In this document: positions 19,008-27,705 of the stretch, one piece after another
Numbering within the stretch: the stretch's first letter is position 1
How the letters are laid out: each line of letters starts with the position of its first letter
Source: Actinomadura sp. NBRC 104425
Lineage (GTDB): Bacteria > Actinomycetota > Actinomycetes > Streptosporangiales > Streptosporangiaceae
Assembly (NCBI RefSeq): GCF_030269545.1
Contig: NZ_BSTN01000023.1
Coordinates: 22,730 to 86,729, forward strand
Reading direction: 5' to 3'
Length of the DNA stretch: 64,000 nt
The notes under the pieces: model-generated
What the model saw: the letters and a program-made list of their open reading frames with translations, nothing else
The model's database searches: none
Told to the model about the DNA's origin: nothing
Made by a program: the position numbers and the translations under genes

Positions 19008-20174
19008 TCAGGACGTGATGCCCGCCCGGCGGGCGCGTTCGACCACCGGGCCGATGGCGTCGGCGAGCGCGGCCACGTCCTCCTCGGTGGAGGTGTGCCC
19101 GAGGCTGAAGCGCAGGGAGCCGCGGGCGCGCGCCGGGTCGGCGCCCATCGCCAGCAGCACGTGGCTGGGCTGGGACACCCCGGCCGAGCAGGCCGAGCCG
19201 GTCGAGCACTCGATGTCGCGCGCGTCCAGCAGCATCAGCAGCGCGTCGCCCTCGCAGCCGGGGAAGGAGAAGTGCGCGTTGCCCGGCAGCCGGTCGCGCG
19301 GGTCGCCGTTGAGCACCGCGTCCGGCACCGCCGTGCGCACCGCCTTGACCAGCGAGTCGCGCAGCCCGGCCAGGCGGCGGGCCTCCTCCTCCCGGCGCGC
19401 CACCGCGACCTGGACGGCGGCGGCGAACCCGGCGATGGCGGGGGTGTCGAGCGTGCCGGAGCGCACGTCGCGCTCTTGGCCGCCGCCGTGCAGGACGGGC
19501 ACCGGGTCGACGCCCTTGGCCAGCAGCAGCGCGCCGACGCCGAGCGGCCCGCCGAGCTTGTGCCCCGACAGGGTGAGCGCCTGCACGCCCGACGCGGCGA
19601 ACGCGACCGGAAGCTGCGCGGCGGCCTGCACGGCGTCGGTGTGGAACGGGACGCCGTGCTCGCGGGCGATGGCGGCCAGCTCGGCGACGGGCTGGACGGT
19701 GCCGACCTCGTTGTTGGCCCACATGACGGTGACCAGCGCGACGTCGTCGGCAGCGGCGAGGGCGGCGCGCAGCGTGTCGGGGCGGACCCGGCCGTGCTCG
19801 TCGACCGGCAGCCACTGCGCGGTGGCGCCCTCGTGGTCGGCCAGCCAGCGCACCGCGTCCAGCACGGCGTGGTGCTCGACGGCGGCGGCCAGCACCCGGG
19901 TGCGGCGCGGGTCGGCGGCGCGGCGCGCCCAGTACAGGCCCTTGACGGCCAGGTTGTCGGCCTCGGTGCCGCCGGAGGTGAAGACGACCTCGCTGGGCCG
20001 GGCGTCGAACGCCTCGGCGATGATCTCGCGGGACTCCTCCACGACGCGGCGGGCGCGGCGGCCCACGGCGTGCAGCGAGGAGGGGTTGCCGAGCGCGCCG
20101 AGCTGTTCGGTCATCGCCGCGATGGCCTCGGGCAGCATGGGGGTCGTCGCCGCATGGTCGAGGTAGGTCACCAC
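19008..20174 (-). CDS. iscS: Cysteine desulfurase
   Basis: This PLP enzyme converts cysteine to alanine and a persulfide for tRNA thiolation and Fe-S assembly. The 388-residue protein has YLDHAATTP at the N-terminus, the PLP-stacking His in AVEHHAVLDA, the Schiff-base lysine in LSGHKLGGP, and the catalytic cysteine loop in CSTGSACSAG. It is the NifS/IscS group I type. The first two codons are both GTG, so the start may be 20174 or 20171. MnmA, a likely sulfur acceptor, is the next gene on this strand. Confidence 0.93.
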   Translation of the reverse strand: MVTYLDHAATTPMLPEAIAAMTEQLGALGNPSSLHAVGRRARRVVEESREIIAEAFDARPSEVVFTSGGTEADNLAVKGLYWARRAADPRRTRVLAAAVEHHAVLDAVRWLADHEGATAQWLPVDEHGRVRPDTLRAALAAADDVALVTVMWANNEVGTVQPVAELAAIAREHGVPFHTDAVQAAAQLPVAFAASGVQALTLSGHKLGGPLGVGALLLAKGVDPVPVLHGGGQERDVRSGTLDTPAIAGFAAAVQVAVARREEEARRLAGLRDSLVKAVRTAVPDAVLNGDPRDRLPGNAHFSFPGCEGDALLMLLDARDIECSTGSACSAGVSQPSHVLLAMGADPARARGSLRFSLGHTSTEEDVAALADAIGPVVERARRAGITS

Positions 20175-20269
20175 TCGCTCAACATTAGCCGCGCCGCCGG
20201 GCTTCCCCCGCAGCGCCCCGGCGGCCGATGCGGGCGGGAATACGGGCGGGGCCGGGCGCGTTCGCGCAA

Positions 20270-20291
20270 CTGTACCGGCCGGACGGTACAG
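20270..20291. promoter_or_regulatory. TetR operator overlapping a leaderless promoter
   Basis: A perfect inverted repeat has arms CTGTACCG (20270-20277) and CGGTACAG (20284-20291) with a 6-base spacer. The second arm overlaps a good -10, TACAGT (20287-20292), which lies seven bases before the GTG at 20300. A repressor bound here would block transcription of the TetR gene itself and probably of the MFS gene downstream. The position also argues against the longer in-frame start at 20228. Confidence 0.75.
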
Positions 20292-20299
20292 TAGATTTC

Positions 20300-20821
20300 G
20301 TGCGAAAGGACGCCCTGTTGGACGCCGCCGAGGCCGTGCTCTTCGAGCAGGGCACCCAGGCGCTGACGCTCTCCGCGGTCGCCGACCGCGCGGGCGTGTC
20401 CAAGGGCGGCCTGCTCTACCACTTCCCCACCAAGGAGGCCCTGGTCACCGCGCTGGTCAAGCGTGTCATCGGGGAGTTCGACGAGCTGATCGACTCCTTC
20501 GACGACGGGTCGCCCACCGGCTACAGCCGGGCCTATGTGCAGGCCACGTTCGAAATACTCACCGGTGAGGCGCGCGCCCACCGGCGCTGGTCGGCGATCA
20601 CGGCCGCCGCGACCGACCCGGAACTGGCCGCCCCGCTCAACGAGGCGATGGCCCGCTGGCACGGCCGCGCCCGCGAGGGCGACCCCGACCCGCTCACCGG
20701 GGCGGTGGTGCGGCTGGCGGCCGAGGGCCTGTGGGAGGTGGTCGGCCACGCGCCCGGCCTGTACGACGCCGAGCAGTTCGACGCGCTGCGACGACGGCTG
20801 CTGGAGCTGCTCGAACACTGA
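20300..20821 (+). CDS. TetR-family transcriptional regulator
   Basis: This 173-residue regulator begins MRKDALLDAAEAVLFEQG. Residues 1-50 form the typical HTH (TLSAVADRAGVSKGGLLYHFPTKEALV), followed by an all-helical ligand domain. GTG at 20300 is chosen because a perfect palindrome and a -10 hexamer lie directly upstream, and no ribosome binding site is seen, so translation is probably leaderless. The MFS gene follows after 185 bp on the same strand and is the obvious target besides autoregulation. The ligand is unknown. Confidence 0.85.
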   Translation: MRKDALLDAAEAVLFEQGTQALTLSAVADRAGVSKGGLLYHFPTKEALVTALVKRVIGEFDELIDSFDDGSPTGYSRAYVQATFEILTGEARAHRRWSAITAAATDPELAAPLNEAMARWHGRAREGDPDPLTGAVVRLAAEGLWEVVGHAPGLYDAEQFDALRRRLLELLEH

Positions 20822-21006
20822 CCGCCGCCACGGCGCGATGATCCCCGGCCCGGGCCGCTCCGGCCCCGCTGAAGACCGCCGCCCGCCGGGCGGCCGTGCC
20901 GCGGACGCGCCCGCGGCGCCCATCCGACGTCCGCCGTCCGGGCCGGCATGCGCCCCGGACCGACCGGGGCCGCCCGCGCCCCGCCGAGCCGAGAAAGAGG
21001 TGATTC

Positions 21007-22227
21007 GTGCTGTTCCGCTCGCGTCTTGGTTCCTTTCTGACGTTCGCGCTGGCGGGCATGCTGTGCGGGGTGTGGACGGCGCGCATGCCCGCGCTGGCGG
21101 ACGAGTTCCGCGCCGGCGAGAGCGGGGTCGGCATCGTGGTCCTCGTCTGGGGGCTGGGCGCGCTGGCGGCCATGCAGGGCCTGCGCGGCGTGATGGCCCG
21201 GACGGGCAGCCGGGGGGTGCTGCGCGTGGCGCTGCCGCTGACCGCGCTGACCTACGCCCTGGTGGCGCTGGCGCCGTCGTACGGGGTGCTGCTGGCGGCC
21301 GTGGCGCTGTTCGGCATGGCGTTCGGCGTCACCGACATCGCGATGAACGCCCAGGCCAGCGCGGTGGAGCAGACGTACCGGCGGCCCATCATGAGCGGCA
21401 TGCACGCGGGCTGGTGCGTCGGTGCGATGAGCGGCGGGCTGTTCGGCGTGCTCACCGCCGCCCTGGGCCTGGGCTTCACGCCGACCGTGCTGGCGGCCGG
21501 GCTGCCGGCGCTGCCCGCCGCGCTCGCGCTGGGCCGCACCTACCTGCCCGACCCGGCCGCGCCCGCCGACGGCGACGGCGGCGGTGACGGGGCCGGGCGG
21601 CGGCGCGCCGGGCTGCCCGCCGCGGTGTACGTGATCGGCGTGCTGGCGTTCGTCGCGTTCATGGCCGAGGGGTCGATCGCCGACTGGAGCGGGCTGCTGC
21701 TGCACCGGGAGATGGGCGCCTCGCAGGCGCTGGCCGCGGCCGGCTACCCGCTGTTCGAGCTGGCGATGCTGCTGGGCCGGCTGTTCGGCGACCGGGTCCG
21801 GGTCCGCCTGGGCACCCGGCGGATGCTGGCGGCCGCCGGGGTCGGCACGTCGCTGAGCATGGCCGTGGTGGTGCTGGCCCCGGGGGCGCCCGTCGCGGTC
21901 GCCGGGTTCTTCCTGGCGGGCCTGGCGGTGTGCACGGTCGTGCCCACCATGATGTCGCTGGCGGGGACGGCGGCGCCGGGCCGTTCGGGCGCCGCGGTGG
22001 CGCAGGTCGGCGCGATGGGGTACGGCGGGCTGCTGCTCGGCCCGGTGGTGGTCGGGTTCCTGTCGGAGGCGACGTCGCTGCGGGTGGGCGTCGGCGTGGT
22101 GGTCGTGCTGGCCCTGCTGGTCTCGGCCGGGGTCCGGTTCGTCCCGCTGGGCGGCGATGCCGACGTGGCGGCGTCCGATACCGCCGGCGCCGGCGCACAG
22201 GAGCCGGCCGCCACCCTCGCCGCCTGA
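21007..22227 (+). CDS. MFS transporter (YbjJ-like)
   Basis: This 406-residue membrane protein has about twelve hydrophobic helices. The N-terminus FLTFALAGMLCGVWTARMP and the central MAEGSIADWSGLLLH are typical of the YbjJ-like branch of the major facilitator superfamily. A Gly/Asp-rich cytosolic loop (about residues 180-198) divides the two halves. It starts with GTG and has AGAGGTG five bases before it. The TetR gene upstream, with its own operator, suggests drug- or metabolite-inducible export. A strong hairpin follows the stop. Confidence 0.85.
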   Translation: MLFRSRLGSFLTFALAGMLCGVWTARMPALADEFRAGESGVGIVVLVWGLGALAAMQGLRGVMARTGSRGVLRVALPLTALTYALVALAPSYGVLLAAVALFGMAFGVTDIAMNAQASAVEQTYRRPIMSGMHAGWCVGAMSGGLFGVLTAALGLGFTPTVLAAGLPALPAALALGRTYLPDPAAPADGDGGGDGAGRRRAGLPAAVYVIGVLAFVAFMAEGSIADWSGLLLHREMGASQALAAAGYPLFELAMLLGRLFGDRVRVRLGTRRMLAAAGVGTSLSMAVVVLAPGAPVAVAGFFLAGLAVCTVVPTMMSLAGTAAPGRSGAAVAQVGAMGYGGLLLGPVVVGFLSEATSLRVGVGVVVVLALLVSAGVRFVPLGGDADVAASDTAGAGAQEPAATLAA

Positions 22228-22246
22228 GCGGCGGCTGGAGAGCGGA

Positions 22247-22281
22247 ACGCCCCCGCCGCGGTCGGGGCCGGGCGGGGGCGT
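22247..22281. terminator. Bidirectional hairpin between MFS gene and etfA
   Basis: A perfect 11-bp G+C stem (22247-22257 with 22271-22281) lies between two convergent genes, 20 bp after the MFS stop and 15 bp from the etfA stop. It is suited to ending both transcripts. Confidence 0.7.
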
Positions 22282-22295
22282 CGCGCGTCAGCGGC

Positions 22296-23246
22296 TCACT
22301 TGCGCTTGTTGATCTCCTCGGTGAGCTGGGGCGCCACCTGGAACAGGTCGCCCACCACGCCGAAGTCGACCAGCTCGAAGATCGGCGCCTCGGGGTCCTT
22401 GTTGATGGCGACGATCGTCTTGGAGGTCTGCATGCCGGCCCGGTGCTGGATGGCGCCGGAGATGCCGACCGCCACGTACAGCTGCGGCGAGACGGTCTTG
22501 CCGGTCTGGCCGACCTGGAACTGGTGCGGGTACCAGCCGGCGTCGGTGGCGGCGCGGGAGGCGCCCACCGCCGCGCCGAGCGAGTCGGCCAGATCCTCGA
22601 TGATCTTGAAGTTCTCGGCGCCGCCGACGCCGCGGCCGCCGGAGACCACGATCGCGGCCTCGGTCAGGTCCGGGCGCTCGCCCTTCTCCTGGACGACCTT
22701 CTCCACGATCCGGGCGGCCTTGTCGCCGTCCGACAGGGTCACCGAGACCTGCTCCTCGGCCGGGGCGGCCGGGGCGGCCTCGGGGGCGATCGAGTTGGGC
22801 CGCACCGCGATGATCGGCGTGCCCTTGGTGACCTTGGCGTGCGCGATGATCGCACCGCCGAAGATGGAGTGCTCGCCGACGAAGCCGTCGGCGACGTCCA
22901 CCACGTCGGTGAGCACGCCGGAGCCGGTCTTGACCGCCAGGCGGCCGGCGACCTCCTTGCCCTCGCCGGTCGCCGCGACCAGCACGGCGCCGGGCGAGGC
23001 GCTTCGCACCAGCTGGGCCAGCAGCGCGGCCTTGGGCGCGACGACGTAGGAGGTCAGCTCCTCGTCGGCGGCGACGTAGACCTTGGCGGCGCCGTACTCG
23101 GCCAGCTTGTCCTTGGCGCCCTCGTAGCCGGGGCCGACCCAGACCGCGGCGGCCTCGCCGAGGCGACGCGCCAGGGTCAGCAGCTCGAGGGTGACCTTCT
23201 TGACCTCACCGTCGACGTGGTCGACGAGGACGAGAATCTCGGCCAT
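22296..23246 (-). CDS. etfA: Electron transfer flavoprotein alpha subunit
   Basis: EtfA (FixB) holds the FAD of ETF, which takes electrons from acyl-CoA dehydrogenases. The 316-residue protein has the FAD-binding C-terminal pattern SGGRGVGG, SRAATDAGW, QVGQTGKTVSPQLYVAVGISGAIQH and AGMQTSKTIVAINKDPEAPIF. It follows etfB by 24 bp on the same strand and forms a heterodimer with it. A Pro/Ala-rich linker (EAAPAAPAEE) joins the two domains. Length and motifs are normal for the family. Confidence 0.95.
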   Translation of the reverse strand: MAEILVLVDHVDGEVKKVTLELLTLARRLGEAAAVWVGPGYEGAKDKLAEYGAAKVYVAADEELTSYVVAPKAALLAQLVRSASPGAVLVAATGEGKEVAGRLAVKTGSGVLTDVVDVADGFVGEHSIFGGAIIAHAKVTKGTPIIAVRPNSIAPEAAPAAPAEEQVSVTLSDGDKAARIVEKVVQEKGERPDLTEAAIVVSGGRGVGGAENFKIIEDLADSLGAAVGASRAATDAGWYPHQFQVGQTGKTVSPQLYVAVGISGAIQHRAGMQTSKTIVAINKDPEAPIFELVDFGVVGDLFQVAPQLTEEINKRK

Positions 23247-23270
23247 CGGTTCGCGTGTCCCCTTCCCCGC

Positions 23271-24050
23271 TCAGACGAACTTCTTCGACGCGAGGAACTC
23301 GGCGATCTTGATGCCGCCGTCGCCCTCGTCGGTGACGATCTCACCCTTGCTGCGCGGCGGGGCCTCGGCGAAGTCCACCACCGCGGTGGCCGCGTTGGCC
23401 AGCCCCACCTGGCCGGCGTCGATGCCCGCGTCCGCGATGCCGAGCGTCTCCACCGGCTTCTTCTTGGCCGCCATGATCCCCTTGAACGAGGGGTAGCGCG
23501 GCTCGTTGATCTTCTCGACGACGCTGACCACCGCGGGCAGGCTCGCCTCGACCTTGTCGAAGCCGTAGTCGGTCTGCCGCTGCACGGTGATGGACGTGCC
23601 GTCGATCTCCACCTTGTTGGCCAGCGACAGCTGCGGAACGCCGAGCCGCTCGGCCAGCATCGCCGCCAGCAGCCCGGTGCGCGCGTCGGTCGACTCCGAG
23701 CCCAGCACGACCAGGTCGAACCCGGTGCGGCCCAGCACCTGCTGGATGGCGTAGGAGGTCTGCAGCGCGTCGGAGCCGGCGAGGGCGTCGTCGACGAGGT
23801 GCACGGCCTTGTCGGCGCCCATGGCCAGGGCCTTGCGGATGGAGTCGGTGGCCTTGTCCGGGCCCATGGTGAGGACGGTCACCTCCCCGCCGTGGGCCTC
23901 CTTGATGCGCAGCGCCTCCTCGATGGCGTACTCGTCGAGCTCGTTGATGACACCGTCCGCGGCGGCACGGTCCAGCGTGCTGTCCTCGGACTTGAGCTTG
24001 CGCGGGCTCTCGGTGTCGGGAACCTGCTTCACCAGGACGACGATGTTCAT
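23271..24050 (-). CDS. etfB: Electron transfer flavoprotein beta subunit
   Basis: EtfB (FixA) is the AMP-binding partner of EtfA and carries the recognition loop for dehydrogenases. The 259-residue protein starts MNIVVLVKQVPDTESP and contains NELDEYAIEEALRIKE, the VVLGSESTDARTGLL region, and the C-terminal recognition-loop area near RYPSFKGIMAAKKK. The ATG at 24050 is preferred to an ATG eight codons upstream because the family starts at this MxxxVxxKxVPD motif. It is the first gene of the etfBA operon, and a palindrome lies about 166 bp upstream. Confidence 0.95.
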   Translation of the reverse strand: MNIVVLVKQVPDTESPRKLKSEDSTLDRAAADGVINELDEYAIEEALRIKEAHGGEVTVLTMGPDKATDSIRKALAMGADKAVHLVDDALAGSDALQTSYAIQQVLGRTGFDLVVLGSESTDARTGLLAAMLAERLGVPQLSLANKVEIDGTSITVQRQTDYGFDKVEASLPAVVSVVEKINEPRYPSFKGIMAAKKKPVETLGIADAGIDAGQVGLANAATAVVDFAEAPPRSKGEIVTDEGDGGIKIAEFLASKKFV

Positions 24051-24215
24051 GGCCGGTGGCCGACCTCCCTGCACTCAGTTCGGCCGCTGAGGTAAAGCGG
24101 CTCGCAGGCGCCGCCCCTGCAACGGGTCGACGCGACGGGCTGATGCCTCACAGCCTGCCAAACTCCCGAACGGGCTTCGGCCCCGGGGGACGGTTTTCCG
24201 GCTGCGCACCTCATG

Positions 24216-24229
24216 TTACCCGCGAGTAA
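24216..24229. promoter_or_regulatory. Palindrome upstream of etfBA
   Basis: TTACCCGCGAGTAA is one pair away from a perfect 14-bp palindrome (TTAC arms around a CGCG core). It lies in the 289-bp region between the third kinase gene and etfB and is the only strong dyad I see there. It has the form of a TetR-type operator for fatty-acid oxidation genes; the regulator is unknown. Confidence 0.35.
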
Positions 24230-24339
24230 TGAGGGTGCAAAACTCGCCGTTCACGGCGATCTGCGGGGCGCGGGCGCGACCGCGGCGACCCGGGCGCCCC
24301 CGGGACCCCGGGGTGAGCGAGATCACATCGCGGGGGCGG

Positions 24340-25650
24340 TCAGTGCAGGGCGGCCTGCAGCCGGGCGATCAGGCTCTCCGTCGAGGTCTGCAGCCCGTAC
24401 ATCGGCGCCAGGCTGGGCGTCAGGGAGATCGCGCCGACCACGGCGAGGAAGGCCAGCACGCCGAGCGCGGCCCCGGCCGCGGCGAGCCGCCGCGGCGAGC
24501 GGGCCACCGCCGCGAACCACTGCTCCAGCCGGCGGTACGGGCCGGTGACGCCCGGCGCCGCCCACAGCGCGCCCGCTCCGGCGCCCGCGGCGAACGCGCA
24601 CACCCCCAGCGGATCGGCCTCCACGCCGAACAGCGACAGCGCGATCAGACCCGCGCCGACCGCCAGTGCGAACACCGCCGCGTACGGCAGCGTGGCCGCC
24701 GTGCGGGCCAGCGCCGACAGCAGGCCCCGGAGGCCCGCGGCGGGCCGCAGCCGCAGCGCGGCCACCGCCGCCACCGACACCAGCGCCCCCAGCAGCGGCA
24801 GCATGATCGCCAGGCCGACCGCGAGCACGACCACCATGGCCGACAGCAGCCGCGCCCATCCCCGCACGACCGCCGCCTGCCGGGGCCTCCCGGACGCCGC
24901 CGCCGGAGGAACCGAAGACGCTGTACGCAGTTCGGGCGCCGGGGCGGGAATCGACGGCGGCGGGGAGTCCGGGCCCGGGTCGAGCTGTGCGACCGCCTCG
25001 GCGAGCTGCGCCGCCGACGGCGGGTCGGCCGACAGCGCCGACTCCACCACCGGCCGCAGCGGCTCCGGCACGCTCCCCGCCGCGAGGGCCGCGGCGTCGT
25101 CGGTGTCGGCGAGTTCGGCCGTCGCGGCGAAGACGACCGTCCGCGCCCAGGCGCGCACGTCCCCGGCCTCACCGTCGCCGTCATGGGCGGCGATGCCGAA
25201 GTCGGTGACGACGGGGGCGCCGTCGACCACCAGGACCGAGTCGGGGCCGAAGTCGCCGTGGGAGAGCCCCGCATCGTGAACGGCGGCCAGCGCCTTGGCC
25301 ATGCCGAGGGCGAGGCGGTGCAGGGCGGCGCCCTGCATCGGCCCGTGGTCGGCCACCACGTCGGCGAGGGGCCGCCCGGGGACGAAACGGCTGACGACGT
25401 ACGGCGGGTCGGCGGAGGCGTCGCCGTCCAGGACGTCCACCGCGTAGGGGCTCAGCACCTCGCGCATGCGCTCCAGGTCGCGGCCCAGGCGTTCGCGCGG
25501 CGCCGGGACCGCCGCGTCCGGCAGCAGCCGGATCGCCACGTCGCGCCCCCCGGCGTCGGCCGCCCGGTAGACCGTCCCGGTGGGGCCGCCCAACCGCGCC
25601 AGCAGCCGGTAGGGACCGATCTGCTGCCGTTGCCTGGTCTCCCCGCTCAT
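24340..25650 (-). CDS. Membrane-anchored protein kinase homologue, probable pseudokinase
   Basis: This 436-residue protein has a kinase fold in residues 12-260 and three or four hydrophobic segments after residue 290. The invariant lysine is replaced: VAIR with Arg41 instead of VAIK. The catalytic loop reads HGDFGPDS (131-138), so HRD is HGD and the Mg-binding Asn is Ser. DFG (150-152) is kept, but the P-loop is altered (GGPTGTVY) and the APE region is degenerate. Loss of both Lys and Asn argues against normal phosphotransfer. It is third in a row of three related kinase genes and may act as a scaffold or allosteric partner. Confidence 0.85.
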   Translation of the reverse strand: MSGETRQRQQIGPYRLLARLGGPTGTVYRAADAGGRDVAIRLLPDAAVPAPRERLGRDLERMREVLSPYAVDVLDGDASADPPYVVSRFVPGRPLADVVADHGPMQGAALHRLALGMAKALAAVHDAGLSHGDFGPDSVLVVDGAPVVTDFGIAAHDGDGEAGDVRAWARTVVFAATAELADTDDAAALAAGSVPEPLRPVVESALSADPPSAAQLAEAVAQLDPGPDSPPPSIPAPAPELRTASSVPPAAASGRPRQAAVVRGWARLLSAMVVVLAVGLAIMLPLLGALVSVAAVAALRLRPAAGLRGLLSALARTAATLPYAAVFALAVGAGLIALSLFGVEADPLGVCAFAAGAGAGALWAAPGVTGPYRRLEQWFAAVARSPRRLAAAGAALGVLAFLAVVGAISLTPSLAPMYGLQTSTESLIARLQAALH

Positions 25651-25689
25651 CGGCTCGCCACCTTACCGACCGTGCACCTGCGACGGCGC

Positions 25690-27630
25690 TCAGGCGAACG
25701 GGAGCCCGGTGAACAGGTCGCGGACGTCGCCGCGCAGCTCCTCCAGGGACTGGCTCATCCCGTCCAGCGGGGTCGTGTCGGGCGGCTGGCCCTGGGACAG
25801 CACCACCAGCACCACGGCGAACAGCCCCAGGATGAGCACCCCGGCCAGGGCGGCGTCCGTGCGGGGCAGCACCGCGCCCCAGATGCGCGCCAGCTGCCGC
25901 CGCGGCGGCGCGCTCCCCGGCGCCAGGGTGAGCAGCGCGATGACGGCCATGGACGAGTAGGCGATGGCGCGCGAGGCTGTCATGTCGGGGTCGGCGAACA
26001 TCAGCACTGCCAGCAGGATCAGCCCCGCGAACAGGGCGAGCGACGCCAGCAGCACCGTGACGAGCACCGCCCCCGGCAAGTGCAGGGGCGTCTTGAACGC
26101 CGCGGCCACCGCGTCGCCGGACCGCGGCCCCCGCATGGTGCGCTTGTCCTCCATGCCGCGGGCGGCCTTGTCGGCCATGCGCAGCACCAGGACGCCGCCG
26201 ATGGTGACGCCCAGGGCGAGCAGGGGGGCGATGTTGGCGAAGCCCAGCAGCGCCACCAGCACGATGAAGCTGAGCACCCGGTACCAGCCGTAGGGCTTGC
26301 GGCGGGGCTGTTCATCCGGACGGCGCGCGGGCTCGGTCGGGGGGCGCCGTTCGAGGCCTCTGCCCGGGGCGCCCTGGTTGTACGGGTCGTAGGGCGCGGG
26401 CGGGGGGAACTGCTCCGGAGGCTGAGTGCGGCGCACCTGCCCCTGGGTGGGGTACGGGGCGTACGCCCGCTGGTCGTAGGGCGACGGCTCGTACCGGCGC
26501 GTCTCGTAGGGGGCGGGCTCGTAGTGGGCGGGCTCGTAGGCGGCGGGTTCGTAGGGGCTCGTCTCGTACGGCCCCGGTGCGGGCGGCGGCGCGGCCGGGG
26601 GCAGCAGGCCCACGAAGTCGCTGGGCTGCGCCGGAGCGGGCGCTGGCGCCGGTGCGGGCGGCGGCTCGGAGGGCGCGGGCGGCGGCGTCGGCGCCGGAGA
26701 CGGGGCCGGCGGCGACTCCGGCATGGAGAACACCCGGGAGTGGTCGGACGAGGCGTCGGGCTGCCGGGACGTCCGGTCCGTCCGCGGGTAGTGGTCGTCC
26801 ACCCGGGTGGAATCGGTGATGGTGGCCTCGAAATGGATGCGCCGGATCAGCTGCACCAGGTGGACCGCGGTGGGCCGTTCGGCCGGGTTGCGGGCCATCG
26901 CCGAGCGCAGCACCGGCAGCAGCGCCTCCGGAACCCCGTCCAGGTCGGCCGACCCCTGCATGATCTTGTAGAAGATCGCCTCGAAGGTGCCGGTGCCGAA
27001 CGGCGGCCGCCCGGTGGCGGCGAAGGCGACCGTGCCGGCCCAGGCGTGCACGTCGGACGCGGGCCCGGCGTCCTCCCCCTCGATGATCTCCGGGGCGAGG
27101 TAGCCGGGGGTGCCGATGACCATGCCGGTGGCGGTCAGCCGGGTGGCGTCGGCGGCCTGCGCGATACCAAAGTCGATCACGATGGGCTCGTCGTCGACCA
27201 GCATCACGTTGCCCGGCTTGAGGTCGCGGTGCACGATCCCGGCGCCGTGGATGGCCGACAGCGCCGAGGCCAGGCCCACCGCCACCCGCTGCAGCGCCTG
27301 CCCCTGGAGCGGCCCGTCCGCCTCGACGGCCTCCTCCAGGGTGCGGCCCGGCACGTACTGGGTGACGATGTACGGCTGCTCGGCGGTGACGTCGGCGTCC
27401 AGGATCTCCGCCACGTGCGGGCTGTGCACCCGCCGCATGGAGTCCACCTCGCGCGCCAGCCTCCGCCGGGCGGTGGCGTCCCCCGCCACGGCCGGGCGCA
27501 GCACCTTGATGGCCACCTTGCGGCCCTCGGGATCGGCGGCGAGGTACACCACGCCCATGCCGCCTTCCCCCAGCGTCTGGAGTATGCGGTAGTGGCCTAT
27601 GCGGTCCCCGGACGTGACAACCCCCTTCAT
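25690..27630 (-). CDS. Membrane Ser/Thr protein kinase with Pro/Tyr-rich linker
   Basis: This 646-residue PknB-type kinase is complete: P-loop GEGGMGVVY, VAIK (Lys42), HRDLKPGN (134-141), DFG (153-155), GTPGYLAPE. After the kinase domain comes a linker of about 170 residues rich in Pro, Ala and Tyr with repeated YEP-type pentads (about YETSPYEPAAYEPAHYEPAP), then four hydrophobic segments. The kinase is therefore cytosolic and tethered by its C-terminus. No PASTA domain is present. There is no clear ribosome binding site before the ATG. The kinases on both sides share its sequence style (PLQG.ALQRVAVGLA), suggesting gene duplication. Confidence 0.9.
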   Translation of the reverse strand: MKGVVTSGDRIGHYRILQTLGEGGMGVVYLAADPEGRKVAIKVLRPAVAGDATARRRLAREVDSMRRVHSPHVAEILDADVTAEQPYIVTQYVPGRTLEEAVEADGPLQGQALQRVAVGLASALSAIHGAGIVHRDLKPGNVMLVDDEPIVIDFGIAQAADATRLTATGMVIGTPGYLAPEIIEGEDAGPASDVHAWAGTVAFAATGRPPFGTGTFEAIFYKIMQGSADLDGVPEALLPVLRSAMARNPAERPTAVHLVQLIRRIHFEATITDSTRVDDHYPRTDRTSRQPDASSDHSRVFSMPESPPAPSPAPTPPPAPSEPPPAPAPAPAPAQPSDFVGLLPPAAPPPAPGPYETSPYEPAAYEPAHYEPAPYETRRYEPSPYDQRAYAPYPTQGQVRRTQPPEQFPPPAPYDPYNQGAPGRGLERRPPTEPARRPDEQPRRKPYGWYRVLSFIVLVALLGFANIAPLLALGVTIGGVLVLRMADKAARGMEDKRTMRGPRSGDAVAAAFKTPLHLPGAVLVTVLLASLALFAGLILLAVLMFADPDMTASRAIAYSSMAVIALLTLAPGSAPPRRQLARIWGAVLPRTDAALAGVLILGLFAVVLVVLSQGQPPDTTPLDGMSQSLEELRGDVRDLFTGLPFA

Positions 27631-27705
27631 CGCTTACGAAACCCTACCTTCGCCCATGGCGTCGGCAGGATCCATCCGGAGGGCGCTCCCCGCCACGAGG
27701 CGTCC

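Noticed and set aside
20228..20299. Longer N-terminus for the TetR regulator
   Set aside because: The added 24 codons contain the perfect operator palindrome and the -10 hexamer, and they lack family similarity.
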